A stretch of DNA of 64,000 nucleotides from Pycnopodia helianthoides. Lineage: Eukaryota > Echinodermata > Asteroidea > Forcipulatida > Asteriidae. The notes under the pieces were generated by a model that saw nothing but the letters and a program-made list of their open reading frames with translations, had not been told where the DNA came from and ran no database searches. Where the stretch lies: the NCBI GenBank assembly GCA_032158295.1, contig JASTWB010000035.1, positions 62,001 through 126,000 of the forward strand, written 5' to 3'. Positions 1-10,898 of the stretch are shown here, in pieces (within the stretch, counting starts at the first letter, position 1; the number at the start of each line of letters is the position of its first letter). The position numbers were made by a program, and so were the translations under genes.

Positions 1-420
1 CGGGCTTCGTGTGCGCCCTGCAAACCGTGCGTGCCGCACATCACACAGTGGTTGTATTCAAATCATTGCTGTTTGCTGTTGAGCATCGTATGGCATGTAT
101 GGAGGCAGTGTGCGTTCGTGAGACGAAATTCATCTCTTCACCGTTACTGACTGAGGAGAGAGTTGCGGTTATGTGTCGCCAGTGTTTGCCGAGTAACTTG
201 GTAATCATGCAAGATTATCGGAGAAGACCAGAGAATGTAAATGTAGGTACCCTTAACAAAAATGTGGGGTTTTTTTACTTGAAGTTGAAGTAGCCTTTTG
301 ACGTGATTGAAAATGTTTGTCGTTGATCAATCATGACAATGGATTAGCCTTATTAAAGAGCCTGAACACATTTGCTCAAACTAGTCACTACCTCCATGGT
401 CATAGTATATATAGACATAA
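1..420. other. No supported gene
   Basis: The window edge holds an open frame on the plus strand (about 9-293) with no recognisable domain and no convincing splice borders. It could be the edge of an exon that starts outside the window, but nothing in the sequence decides this. Confidence 0.3.
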
Positions 421-545
421 TGAATAAGCGAGTTCGGCATTCCGACTGCGCATGTCCGAGATTTACTGGGTGAGAGTTCATTCGGGATAAACATTGGCAC
501 ACGCGTACTAGCTCAGTGCACAAACACACGTTGTTCTTATGGCGC
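421..545 (+). repeat. Left copy of an inverted ~100-bp homology
   Basis: This stretch starts with aataagcgagttcggcatt and goes on through attcgggataaacat and a cacacgcg word. The same series of words occurs on the opposite strand at about 2810-2907, directly upstream of the broken SAP gene. The two copies therefore face each other across about 2.3 kb. They could be the ends of one element or two copies of a promoter-type sequence that travels with the SAP gene family. No transposase lies between them. Confidence 0.55.
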
Positions 546-550
546 ACCTG

Positions 551-2470
551 GATAGATGGCAGGCTTTCTCGGAAAATAAGTTAGTTGTTAATATATATAT
601 ATATTCCTTTACATGCTTTAAGCAGGGTTTTCCAACTAAATTGTATTTTGTGAGGCATTAAACAACGAAATTTTGCTCAAATGTAGCTGAGAAAAGCGAG
701 TATTCGGGACCCCTTTGGTCAACACTAGGCACCGGGGGCCGCCGCGGCCCGGCAGGGGCCCCGTTCGTTGTCGTACACCACTAAAAACACGGAGAAGTAA
801 ATCAACTCCAGAAATCAAAGACGATTTTATTGATATTTTGACTTTAAAAAAGGAAGGAAATTTGAATGTCAACTCTTTGAAACTATATTTGTTTGTGACT
901 GAAGTAGAATTGGAAGTCATTGGACACCTTTTTGTGTTTATTTTTCTGCTCGATGATAAAATTCTCTCCATTTTTGTTTTCTTGAAAGCAATTTTTTAAA
1001 TGAAAAGTTAAAGTATTGTCTTGCTATTGAATCCAGAACTTATTAATAATGTTAGTTGTGGGCTGGTTTTTACTAAATATTTGGCAAGTTATTTTGATAG
1101 AACTTTTGGTTTATTTATTTTTTTAGCCAATGAGGATTTGTGCTGCATTGAATTGTGTAAATAGCACGTTTCAGCTTAGTGGAAAGCTTTGTTTTGCAAC
1201 GAACATGGTTGCAACTTCGGAAGAGGACGGTGTACCTGTAGCCCACCCTTCATACTTTTCCAGGGTAAAAAAAGGTGACATCAACTAAAGTTACAAGGAG
1301 ATTTAAATCATCTCCTCGCAAGTCTGGACCATGTTGAATGAGCTATAGGAAGACTCAAATGCTTCCAAATTATCAAACATTTTGCCCATCACACTACTCC
1401 CCCTGATTGATCAAATCTTCATCATTTATGCAGCAATCACTAATCTGTCACCCCCACTTGTAACATAAGTCATCCTGAGAAAAGTAAATGTTAAAGTTTC
1501 AATTTCTGTAAGATTTTGCCAAAGTATGGCATGTGCAATTTATTCATAAAAGAACAAAACAGTTATAAAAACATACAGTTCAATCTGCAGCAAAACAAGT
1601 AGGCACAAAATGCATCTAATTGCTACTTATTGCATACAACATGCACATTACCTCTTACCAAATTAAGGATTATATCTTATGCTTCCTTATGGCCGCTCTA
1701 GTGTGTACAAAAAGTTATTTATATTGTACTATATTTTTACATTTCTATTTATATAATTATATTTAACATACACATTAAAGGAAATCATTTTCTGTAACGG
1801 CCTTCAAATGTGTGCATTATTTTCTTAAGATTTTTTCCTTGTGATAACTTTGTTGTAAACATGTACATTCACTAAACATCATGGATTTCAATGAAAAATT
1901 GTTAATATTTTTGCCAATCCCATGTCAGTATTTATCTATAGACAGTATTAACCATAATACTTAACAAAGTCAGGAAAAATAAACAATTTTTTTTAACACG
2001 TAGGCCTACTACCTGAAATATATCAATTTAAAACCCCGTTATGTATGTGTAGACAGTTTCAACCTCCGTCACACTTTTTCAAATTATGTCATGTGCAATA
2101 AAAGAGCAAGTGCATCCATTAACACGTTTATTTTTTATGTACATAAAACAGGACATTTTAAAAGTGTTTAGGTAAAAGTGTAGGCCCTATAGCAATTTGA
2201 ACCTCTCTCTGGCAGTACCAAATAAATTAAATATCCTGATATGTTCATGTGAAAGACCTAGTGTTTATGTTAAAATTAATTACCCTTCTTGGGTGTTTGT
2301 ATTTCCAACTTAATATCTTTTAATTAGCACCCTGTTACAAATAAAATTTCTGTTCGTGGTCGTGCTCCCAGAACCTCCAGCCGGTTCACCCGCTCGAACA
2401 GCTAGATTGTTTAGATGGTTGGCCAGTTCAATATAACTGCATGGTAGGTAGCAACTGAAGAATCCCCTTT
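551..2470. other. Non-coding AT-rich DNA
   Basis: I see no supported exon, RNA gene or structured repeat here. A GC-rich patch (about 727-765, gggggccgccgcggcccggc) stands out from its AT-rich surroundings. Short open frames on both strands look like chance. Confidence 0.4.
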
Positions 2471-2477
2471 GACTCCC

Positions 2478-2729
2478 CTAGCCTAGCCATCCATCTGTGA
2501 GGTCTTGGACAGGATCTGGCAGCATAATGTCACCATACTTTAGCAGCTCACGATATTGCTGAGCATGCTGCCTCTTTTCCTCAGTTGCAGACGGCAGCAC
2601 CGGGACCTTCAATTCTTTCTTTCTTCCCGTTCTTTTCAGTCCCCTGTCTGCTAAAAAGTTCTTCAAAGCTTAAACTTTCCATCGCATGAAATCATCCGAA
2701 CTCAAATTCTCGTAATTTTGATCACTCAT
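2478..2729 (-). pseudogene. Broken first exon of a SAP-motif protein
   Basis: Reading from the ATG at 2729 gives MSDQNYENLSSDDFMRWKV, then an in-frame TAA at 2672-2670. The frame continues as ALKNFLADRGLKRTGRKKEL and ends in DGWLG and a stop at 2478. The segment after the TAA fits a SAP DNA-binding motif (L-K-x2-L-x2-R-G-L-x3-G-x-K-x-E-L). From memory, echinoderm and fish genomes carry many genes that begin this way, often associated with transposons; that is recollection, not a search. No GT donor follows at the expected point. With the internal stop this looks like a decayed copy. A sequencing error at the TAA is the alternative. Confidence 0.6.
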
Positions 2730-2809
2730 ACTCTAAAAAATAATTGACCAAAAATTAAAGAAAAGCAAGACGTGTGAGCCTATTCGCGTCTGCAAGATGC
2801 TAACACACT

Positions 2810-2907
2810 GCGTAACACACAAGCGCGTGTGACAACGGCGATGTTTATCCCGAATTACCTTTGACCTTTACCCAGCATGCATAGCGCGCGAAATGCCGAA
2901 CTCGCTT
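2810..2907 (-). repeat. Right copy of the inverted ~100-bp homology
   Basis: The reverse complement of this stretch matches 421-545, including aataagcgagttcggcatt and attcgggataaacat. It lies just upstream of the ATG of the broken SAP gene, so it may contain that gene's former promoter. Confidence 0.55.
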
Positions 2908-3024
2908 ATTGAATTCGACCATCATCATCAGGATGCTTTATTATTTTATAGCCTTGAGGAGTGAACAACCACAGTCCTGAAAGTGATTAAACTTGTTTGC
3001 CAACTACACATGTACATCTCTCAC

Positions 3025-3430
3025 CCAATTTCATAAAACTGTTAAGCAGAAAATACTGCTTAACGGATTTCTTTGCTAAGCAATAAATGAGTGGGGCACC
3101 AGTCCGAATAATGAAAACTTTATGGAATGTTGGCATTGTTTTTGCAAAGCAAGATTTTTCTGTATTTAGCAGGTTTTTGTGTACTCCTAGAACTGATAGC
3201 AGAACGAACCTCATAGTTCTAGGAGTAGTTTTTGTGCTTACAATGCTTTAACAGTAGATTCTGCTTTAACAAATTCCTTTGCTAAGCAAGAAATGAGTGG
3301 GGTACCACCAGTCACAGCAATGGTAACTGTGTAGTATTTTGGCTGAACCTATTTTTGCTAAGCAAGATTTTTCTGTGCTTAAATTGTTGTGCTTACAGGT
3401 TGTACAGGTTTTATGAAATTTGCCATTAAG
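3025..3430. mobile_element. Small inverted-repeat element (MITE-like)
   Basis: The left end carries caatttcataaaactgttaagc and the right end caggttttatgaaattt, which are inverted relative to each other. The words gctaagca and atgagtgggg recur inside at about 3073 and 3280, so part of the interior is duplicated. No ORF of a transposase is present. The family resembles the 'aatttcat' elements seen again near 20.3 and 55.4 kb. Confidence 0.45.
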
Positions 3431-3448
3431 TTTACTGTTCCAACAGGG

Positions 3449-3548
3449 CTTAATTTCATGGCTCTGCTTACCGGGGAATTCTGCGCTTACGGAGCCCTCA
3501 TGATTCTATGATACGTAAGCGCAGAAATCCGCGGTAAGCAAAGCCCAA
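3449..3548. mobile_element. Short hairpin MITE of the 'aatttcatggctctgcttac' family
   Basis: The left arm aatttcatggctctgcttaccg faces cggtaagcaaagccc on the right, with inverted 'tgcgcttac/gtaagcgca' words between. It is a roughly 100-bp imperfect hairpin related to the element at 20,269-20,509. Confidence 0.5.
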
Positions 3549-3816
3549 TCTCCATCATAAGGAGTTGTCATATCTAGAGGGGCGTTTTGGTGAATGAAAT
3601 CATAAACAAATATTTAAGTTTTCAATTTTTAACTTTTGAACCAAAACGTTATGATATTTTTCGGCCAATGGAATATTTATCAATAAACAAATGGGAATAA
3701 TTATGTTCTTTGTCGGTATTAAACAGTATTGAGTCTGGATGTTGGTAATTACCCGCACGGTTTAAACATAGTGTTTAAACCCAGCCAAGCACATTTATTA
3801 CCTTATTAAAAACCCT

Positions 3817-3933
3817 TTAATCTTCTGACTGTTCAGCCATCTCTTCCAGTCTGATCAACCGCCGAATGAGGTCATATACAGACTGGAATTTGTGTTTTCG
3901 TAAATCCAGATCATCCATGTACATGCCTCTGAC
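3817..3933 (-). CDS. Candidate terminal exon of an unrecognised minus-strand gene
   Basis: An acceptor (tcatag|GT) at 3934-3935 opens a phase-0 frame of 38 codons that runs VRGMYMDDLDLRKHKFQ, then a basic/acidic helix-like stretch, and stops at 3819-3817. The exon at 4538-4680 ends in phase 0, so the two can be joined directly. I do not recognise a domain. The phase match and the clean splice sites are the whole case for it. Confidence 0.45.
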   Translation of the reverse strand, partial: VRGMYMDDLDLRKHKFQSVYDLIRRLIRLEEMAEQSED

Positions 3934-4537
3934 CTATGACAAGCCAAAAATACAATTCTGTTAGTGCAATATTTTTAACAAGCACATTTGGTGCAAGGAT
4001 GACTGATAGAATAGTAGACCATACAAGCACAACCACAGGAGGGTGTGAGGAAATGGGTCATTTCACCAGGTTGGGACTGATTTTTGCATTCAACATTTTT
4101 CTTTGAGTGTGGAAGTGGGGTTTTGTTAAGTTTGAAGTTTCAGAGTATTTAAAAAAAATGTGATTGATGAAAAATGTTTTCAGACACTGTGTCATTGTTA
4201 CTACATCTGCATTCATAACTCTTTAAAGATTTTTCTCAAATACATTATTATGCAAACTTACATTGTGTACTAATGACTCACAATGCACCAAGGAAGATGT
4301 TTGTTCTATAAGTCAGTTATCAAAAGCAGCAGAAATAGAACTTTTAAAAAATGAGTGCAGACGTAACAAAGACACCAAAATGTAACAACTGATGGTGTCC
4401 TTGTTATGTCTGCATGTTTTTTAGTCCTGCCCAATTATCAAAACAAGTTAAAGACTCATGTTTTCCATGGGGAAGAGCTGGCAGCCCTTTTATTTATTTA
4501 TTTTTTATTATTTTTTATTTAATTGTGTAGCTCTTAC

Positions 4538-4680
4538 CACAGCTTTGAGGGGCCTTTTCTTTCCACCGACTTTACTCCTTTCAATTGCCCATGCCATTTG
4601 GAAGGTTTCAAAGAGCTTCACCTCCTGTTTTGCTGTCAAATCAGCACCGTACAGCTCTAAGAATCGTAGTATATTTCTCG
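4538..4680 (-). CDS. Candidate internal exon of an unrecognised minus-strand gene
   Basis: The frame reads ARNILRFLELYGADLTAK and continues through a lysine-rich end to a consensus donor (GCTGTG|GTAAGA). The acceptor (aacacag|CG) implies entry in phase 1 and exit in phase 0. The exit fits the terminal exon at 3817-3933. It does not directly fit the candidate exon at 6866-6958, so another exon may be missing or that exon belongs elsewhere. Composition is helical and charged; function is unknown. Confidence 0.45.
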
Positions 4681-5763
4681 CTGTGTTATTATTATTTTTA
4701 AAGTTTGGGCAGGGTCACGATTTGCTCATATTGATTACCCCGGTTGTATTCAACACGTAGCCCGCGAATTTTAAACGAGCGGAACGATAGATAACATTTC
4801 ATTGTACATTATATTACATGCATACGCAATATACATGTACAGTGTAATACTACGAGGGACAGTTCGACAGTGGTCATGTAAAGAGTACATGTACCTTGTG
4901 ATATTAACGAGCAGTGTCGCTAGTTCTTTATTACCTTGCATTACCCATACTCATGGTGGGAGGTTCACACATACAACAAGCAGACACGCACGTTTTGACT
5001 CATATACTGCGCATGTGTGATGTTGTGCATACATTAATATGCACTGAAAGGTTGCGGCAGCCAGAAAAGAGCGGGAATGACGTGCCTAGACTTGGTTCCA
5101 AGTCTGTGCTCGTGGTTTTTAGTCTACCTGATAGCCACATACATAGAATTGTCTAGTGCTGCTGATAGCCAATACATTATTGCCTGAAATAGGGCCCTCT
5201 TGTGGATTAAACTCCGTCTTTAACCTACGATCGAGTTAGAGCGCGTGGGGGGATTTTGTGTGGCTGATGCAGATAAATATTACCGCGATCTCAGACTTGA
5301 AATCAAGTCTACAACACGTGTGTCTCGAGCTAGCTGACGATCTATCACACAACCCTGAGGTACAAGACATGTACATGTACGTCATCATACACCATGTACA
5401 CAAGGCTTTTTACGTCGACTATGTACATGTACATGTATTTTGTAAACTTTTCTACTGCGTGGTGTTGCGTTTCAAAGCCTTTGCGGTTCAAGCCTTCCAA
5501 GGTAAACAATAAATGGGCGGTCAGTATATTTAAGATAAATTGGTTGTATCTTGCATAAAGTTACCTTCACTGCAGTTGGCAGGTAGTAATAGTTTGGATT
5601 TGCGTTCGTTTTGCTTACATTTTCAGGTATTCGGATGTAAATTTTTTTTATTATGTACAAAATACAGGGCGTCTTCAAGGGCGTCCAACAGTTTTTCGGG
5701 GCGTTCAAAAATAAAAAAGGGGCGTCCAAAAGACGCCCGGACGCATGCCTGGCTAAAAGCTTG

Positions 5764-6148
5764 TTAAAGACACTGGACACTATTGGTAATTGTCAAAGAC
5801 CAGTCTTCTCACTTGGTGTATCTCAACATATGGATAAAATAACAAACCTGTAAAAACTTGAGCTCAATTGGTCGTCGAAGTTGCGAGATAACTATGAAAA
5901 AAAAACACCCTTGTCACACGAAGTTGTGTGCTTTCAGATGGTTGATTTCGAGACCTCAAATTCTAATTCTGAGGTCTCGAAATCAAATTGGTGGAAAATT
6001 ACTTCTTTCTCGAAAACTATGTCACTTCAGAGGGAGCCGTTTCTCACAATGTTTTATACTGTCAACCTCACCCCATTACTCGTTACCAAGTAAGGTTTTA
6101 TGCTAATAATTATTTTGAGTAATTACCAATAGTGTCCACTGCCTTTAA
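5764..6148. mobile_element. TTAA-bounded MITE, family AAAGRCACTGGACACTATT
   Basis: Both ends lie at TTAA and carry inverted repeats: aaagacactggacactattgg on the left and the complement of ccaatagtgtccactgccttt on the right. The interior holds a palindrome (about 5944-5985, gatttcgagacctcaa / ttgaggtctcgaaatc type). A second copy lies at 29,200-29,556. TTAA borders fit piggyBac-type non-autonomous elements (inference). I recall this repeat as common in starfish genomes. Confidence 0.8.
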
Positions 6149-6860
6149 ATACTGTCACTATTAAGTCCAAACAAGTAGGGCCAAAAATCCCATAGGCACT
6201 ACATGTTAAAAAGGGATTATAGATAGGCCCTAAAATACTAAAGTGGCATGGTGTTATTAAAACAAGCTCAATTTTATTATGTATGTTCACAAAAGCTTTT
6301 TTTTTACTCGTCACTAATCAATTGTGAATTTAAAAATGCATTGCCTGTGTTTGGGCCAAGATGACTGTCAGGAGTGTTTATTTAAATAAATGCTTCTTTT
6401 TCTTGGATATAATCAGTTTTTTTGTTTTACCTTGAAAGCTAAAATTTCAAGGTTCTTAACTATTAAAATTAAAATGGCAAATTATTACAAATAAAATAAA
6501 ATAACAAGTTTCAGAATGTACCTTGTCATCATTATCTGGACTGATGTATTTTTGTGGACATCTTCGTGAAGGTCTGGGCTGTGGTTATGATAGAGATACA
6601 AGCAAGTTGTTCAAAGTACATAAATGCAGCAATGTTGAACTATTAGATAATTTAATTGTTGATTATCAACTCGAAACTTGGGTTGTGGATACATGTAGGT
6701 CTTGCAAATCTCAAGAAGCCTATTTTATTGGACCCCAAGATCAAATGTGGAGGTCATGGCTAAAACAAAATAAATGTTGTCAAATGTCAAGAAACGGACT
6801 GGCTTGCGGGGCATTTCTGTTTAACAAACACAACTTTTCTTGTTATATATTGTTTTTATA
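6149..6860. other. No supported gene
   Basis: A plus-strand frame of 119 codons (6523-6882) is open but has no recognised domain and overlaps a better supported minus-strand exon. I see no RNA gene here. Confidence 0.3.
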
Positions 6861-6865
6861 CTTAC

Positions 6866-6958
6866 ATGCACAGGCAATTTGAGAGATCTGCCTGGTCTAG
6901 AAGGGATGTGTGGGGCAACACTGGATTGAACTCCAGATGGTCCAGCACCTGGATCACC
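6866..6958 (-). CDS. Candidate phase-0 exon (GDPGAGPSG...)
   Basis: An acceptor (ttacag|GG) and a consensus donor (CAT|GTAAGT) frame 31 codons reading GDPGAGPSGVQSSVAPH and a proline/arginine-rich end. The first codons resemble the 12-codon exon at 13,562-13,597 (DDQGAGTS), so the two may be paralogous or belong to related genes. A second frame through the same segment is also open, so the reading frame is not certain. Confidence 0.4.
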
Positions 6959-7648
6959 CTGTAATGGAAAGTGTAGGTACAATTTGTGTTTTTACTTTTA
7001 AAAAATCCTATGTCAGGTTTCACTTGTAAATTACTATGTCAAGTTATGACTGCTGAGTGCTCTGTCTGAAAAGGAGGGCCCACAACCTAATGACTTAGCC
7101 GCCAGAGCTAGAGTTCACTGCTAACCACTGGGCAACAACATATCGTGAATTTGCGTTATTCATTGTTTGCACATAAGCTTGTCTGCCCAACACACAAAGC
7201 CAGCTGGTTTTAAACAGTCCCAGTCGTGAATTCATAATTATTAGCCATATTTAAAGATCTACTTCAGCAATATCTGCGAAATAAAACAAATTGCTGAATC
7301 TTAAACATAATGTTATTAAGTATTCTGACCTTGTAGATTGGATTGTTTTAAACATATATTTTTTTCGTAATTTTAACCGGAAAAAATAATCCGATCTTAG
7401 GGTTTTTAAAAACTCGCGCGCTTCCATGGCTCCCTCCATAGGCACCACGCATGTCCCATACTGAAGCACGTGTATTTACGCGCACCACGAACCAACTATA
7501 AGATACGTGGGTGAACCAGCGAATGATGACGTACTTATAAGAAAGGGGAAAACAGGAAGTAGCGATGTGTCGTGTGTTTACACGGTAACTATGTGTGATG
7601 ATCTCATTATTCGAATACATTCACCAAGTTAAGACGTGAGAATTGACC

Positions 7649-7983
7649 ATGCCGAACTCATGTTCTGTTGGTGGATGTACTTGGAACGCAGATAGGAACC
7701 CAGATGTGAGTTTTTGTTTCGATTCCCAAGAGATCCTGTCCAGAGAAGGGAATGGGTGCGTTCGGTGACCAACACAGCACAGGGTTTCACGGTGACAAAA
7801 TGGACCATGATTTGCAGTGCCCATTTTAAGGACGACTGTCGGGTTGCAACATCGCAACTAAAGAGCAGTTTTGGATTAAAAAGCTATAACAGGCTTAAGC
7901 CAGGTTCAATCCCAACCATGAAAGCCCCATCTGCAGTGCTATCATCTTTTCAAACAGAGAGTAAAACAGGCACAGCCAAATGA
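7649..7983 (+). pseudogene. THAP zinc-finger domain fragment with a frame break
   Basis: The ATG at 7649 opens MPNSCSVGGCTWNADRNPDV, the start of a THAP domain (C-x4-C). The domain continues in another frame from about 7714 with FRFPRDPVQRREWVRSV, then CSAHF (C-x2-H) and LKPGSIPTM, a typical THAP end. THAP domains are C2CH DNA-binding modules found in P-element transposases and host regulators. The join needs one base added (or two removed) near the T-run at 7709-7713. No P-element-type transposase follows. Either a decayed copy or a homopolymer sequencing error explains the break. Confidence 0.65.
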
Positions 7984-8039
7984 AACTAAGCGATTCAGCC
8001 AACACTCGTCTGGCATGTCATTTAAGAAAAGAGAGAAGA

Positions 8040-8859
8040 GCTGGGTAAGCAACTTTTAAGTTCTAAAACTAAGTTCTATGAGTATGTAGTTGATATTTTA
8101 CCATCGTTTCTTTTCATTTCAAAACATGCACTTCTCGCAAGAGATTTCAAACTCAATAGTAGGGCTACCAAAACCATCAACAATTTTCCTTTTCACTCGA
8201 TGTGATTGTGAGCATGATTCGAGTTCGAAGTTTAGGAAAGTTTGTAACTAGTTACCAATTCTACTTCACCTCCTTGACCTTGTCATCCCAGTGCACATAC
8301 ATGTGTACAAGACTCCCCTTCAACTTCAAGTACAACCTACAGACTTCATTATTGACCTTACATTGCTTTTCCAGTTTAGTTTGCTTTCAACATCATTGTA
8401 TCCCTGGGGGAGGAGTACCAGGGGAAGGACCATGGTAAAAAATTACTTGGGCCTACAAAGGGCAAAGCCATACATGTGTGTGAATACAATGCCCAAATTA
8501 TGACATTTTGACTTAAAGGTTAAATACAATGTTTGTTTTGATCTTTTGTTCAGGTTTTGCAAGAAGCTTTTGCTGAATATATGCTAAGTATGGTGACCAG
8601 GAGCCCACTGGTGAACAACTTCTCCCATCTAATGTGATGGAAAGTTCAATCACATCAGAGGAGGTAATGAAACGGTTTACTGGCTTGTTGCAGAAACAAC
8701 CTTAATTATGTTTAGGGGAGAAATATTCAACCGCGGGGGGTGGGGGTCAGCTTCAAAATGCCTGGACCCCGAGCTGAGGGTTATTTTTATTTCATTACAC
8801 ATCAAAATGTGCAGTATCGGAATAATAATTAACTTTACTTTGCATAATCATACACTTGT
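8040..8859. other. No supported gene
   Basis: An open stretch around 8583-8664 ending in a gag|gtaatg donor could be a further exon of the THAP gene, but I cannot find an in-frame acceptor. Nothing else is supported. Confidence 0.25.
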
Positions 8860-9017
8860 CAGGCCTGGAATTTCATCTTGGAGAGGGCAAGGCCATTTTC
8901 ATTTTGTAAAGGGTACTTCCATTGGAAAATCTTAAAGTCTATGGGAGACTTTTGAAGGGGCACCAAGGCCAACACAAGGGCAACGAAGGCCATGGCCTCC
9001 GTGTAATTCCAGGCCTG
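8860..9017. mobile_element. hAT-like MITE with target duplication
   Basis: The 158-bp element begins CAGGCCTGGAATT and ends AATTCCAGGCCTG, a perfect 13-bp inverted repeat of hAT type (CAGG...). The flanks repeat acttgt on both sides (8854-8859 and 9018-9023). There is no coding capacity. Confidence 0.8.
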
Positions 9018-9023
9018 ACTTGT

Positions 9024-10400
9024 GAATATCTTAAAAGTTAACAATTTCCCTCAAGATTTTTAACAAATTTATAAACCCCTAGGTTTGAGATGCATGATTC
9101 ATGTCTGTTTGCAATTTTGTTTCAAGCAGAATTATTAAAATGAAAGAAAGGTTTATTTTGTCTTCCTATTACATGTATTAAAGAGATACTGTTGACATAG
9201 TTTAAACACCTTATTGTTAATGCAGAGGATTATTTCTGATGGTAAAATATGATTTATTCATCAAGCCATTGTGGATTTTTTTCTTTATTGATTATACATG
9301 TATTGTACATATTTTTTGTACACCCTTTATTATCTTATGAGAAGAGTTGTTTTAATGCCCATGTAGCTTTTACTTGACCGCAACCACATCTGGTAATTTA
9401 AATGTAGGGTTTTATTGAGTACATGTACACATGTATACCGTACTTATTTGTTATTGTTATTATTATTTGTTAGAAGGGGGATCAACCACAAACTTGTTTG
9501 CAACGTAAGATTAATGAGCAGCCCCAGTTTGTGCATATTGCATGGTGAACTAAAGTAGTTTTTTTTTGGGGGGGGGGGAGAAAAAGAGGAGTTGGAGTAC
9601 ATGTATTGGGGTTTGCATATTTCATGTGTAATGTGTTTTCAATCCAGGGCAAACACAAAACAATTACACTTCTTTTTGACAATTTGCCAGACAAGCTGTC
9701 TTTCTAAGCTTTGACTGTAATTTGAAATGTTTGTTTACATTTTCTTGAAAGTCTACATTGAGCTGAAAATTTTGATAAGGTCTTTTAGAATGTCTGTAGG
9801 CAAGAAGAGTAAGGATCGCATGGAATTAGTTTTGCAACATTCCCTTTTAATTTAGCTGTTTTCTATTTAATTACTCAATGAAAATTGAAACTAGACAGAG
9901 AGGTCAACTTTGGTGATACAACTTTTCTTGACATTAAGTATCACATGTACACTGTACTGTTAACTCCAAAAATATTGCTTTTTGTACATAAGGTGGTCAT
10001 TTACCATGTAGTATATGCAAGAAGGGTAAGGAACTCATAGTTACATTTTCTTTTAATGGCAACGTGTCCCTTTAATTTATTAATTAAGCTGCTTTCTATT
10101 TATTTACTTCACTTGAAGAGGGGTAGTTGACTTTGCAAAAACAATTGTTGTTTTATTCTATTTTTCTTGAAATAAAATAATACTCATAAAGACTAAAGAC
10201 TGATATGTGTATATTATTAAAAGTATTTATTGTCATTTACTCATGGATCATCTAAAAATGATTGTAACACACTGAAAATTTAGAGTAAATGGAGGCCACC
10301 AATCCCACCATGTTTGTATCCTCAATTCTGAAAACCTTCCTGAAAACCATGTACCACTACTAGATTAGCAGAACATGTTTTGATCATAGTATGATTTGAA
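9024..10400. other. Non-coding AT-rich DNA
   Basis: No exon or RNA gene is supported. A G-run lies at about 9567-9579. Scattered tacatgt words occur but I see no array. Confidence 0.35.
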
Positions 10401-10412
10401 ACTTTGCATGGT

Positions 10413-10617
10413 GGGATCAGGTTTGCAGTGATGCTATGTATAAAATCTCGTTGTGAGTAGTGGTGGTTTTAAAAAGAACAGGTGGTTTGACAACTTCCTG
10501 AAGAGGATCAGGGCATACTGATCAAAAAATCAAGTTGTGAAACCACTGTTTCTTTTCAGAACCACCACTACTCAAAAGAGATTTTACCTATGGTGTCAGC
10601 GCAAACCTCACCTAATT
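10413..10617. repeat. Imperfect hairpin with ~80-bp arms
   Basis: The left arm has gagtagtggtggtt and tggtttgacaactt; the right arm has their inverted counterparts (aaccaccactactc, aagttgtgaaacca). The match extends outward to ggtttgc / gcaaacc. The unpaired centre is about 40 bp. It is probably a foldback-type MITE. No ORF is present. Confidence 0.65.
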
Positions 10618-10898
10618 ATAGACATTGTTCTTGTAATGACACACATCCCATCTCAGTGAGCCAAATATTAACAGATTTTTATCAAAGATTGTGGTTCTCA
10701 AAAAAGTTCCCCTTTTGAAGCCTCTTTGCTGTACAACTTCCATGTTTGTAATATGTACATGTAAGTTGAATGCATTTCACTATTTTCCATTGAGAGGCAC
10801 AACAGCATGAGCTTTATGTTTGACAAATAATTTGTACATCTATTTTTTGAGTCTCATTTACAAACATTTTATCAACTATAGGGGCTAAAAATACCACA

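Noticed and set aside
6523..6882. 119-codon plus-strand frame
   Set aside because: It has no known domain and no splice support, and it overlaps a minus-strand exon with consensus splice sites.
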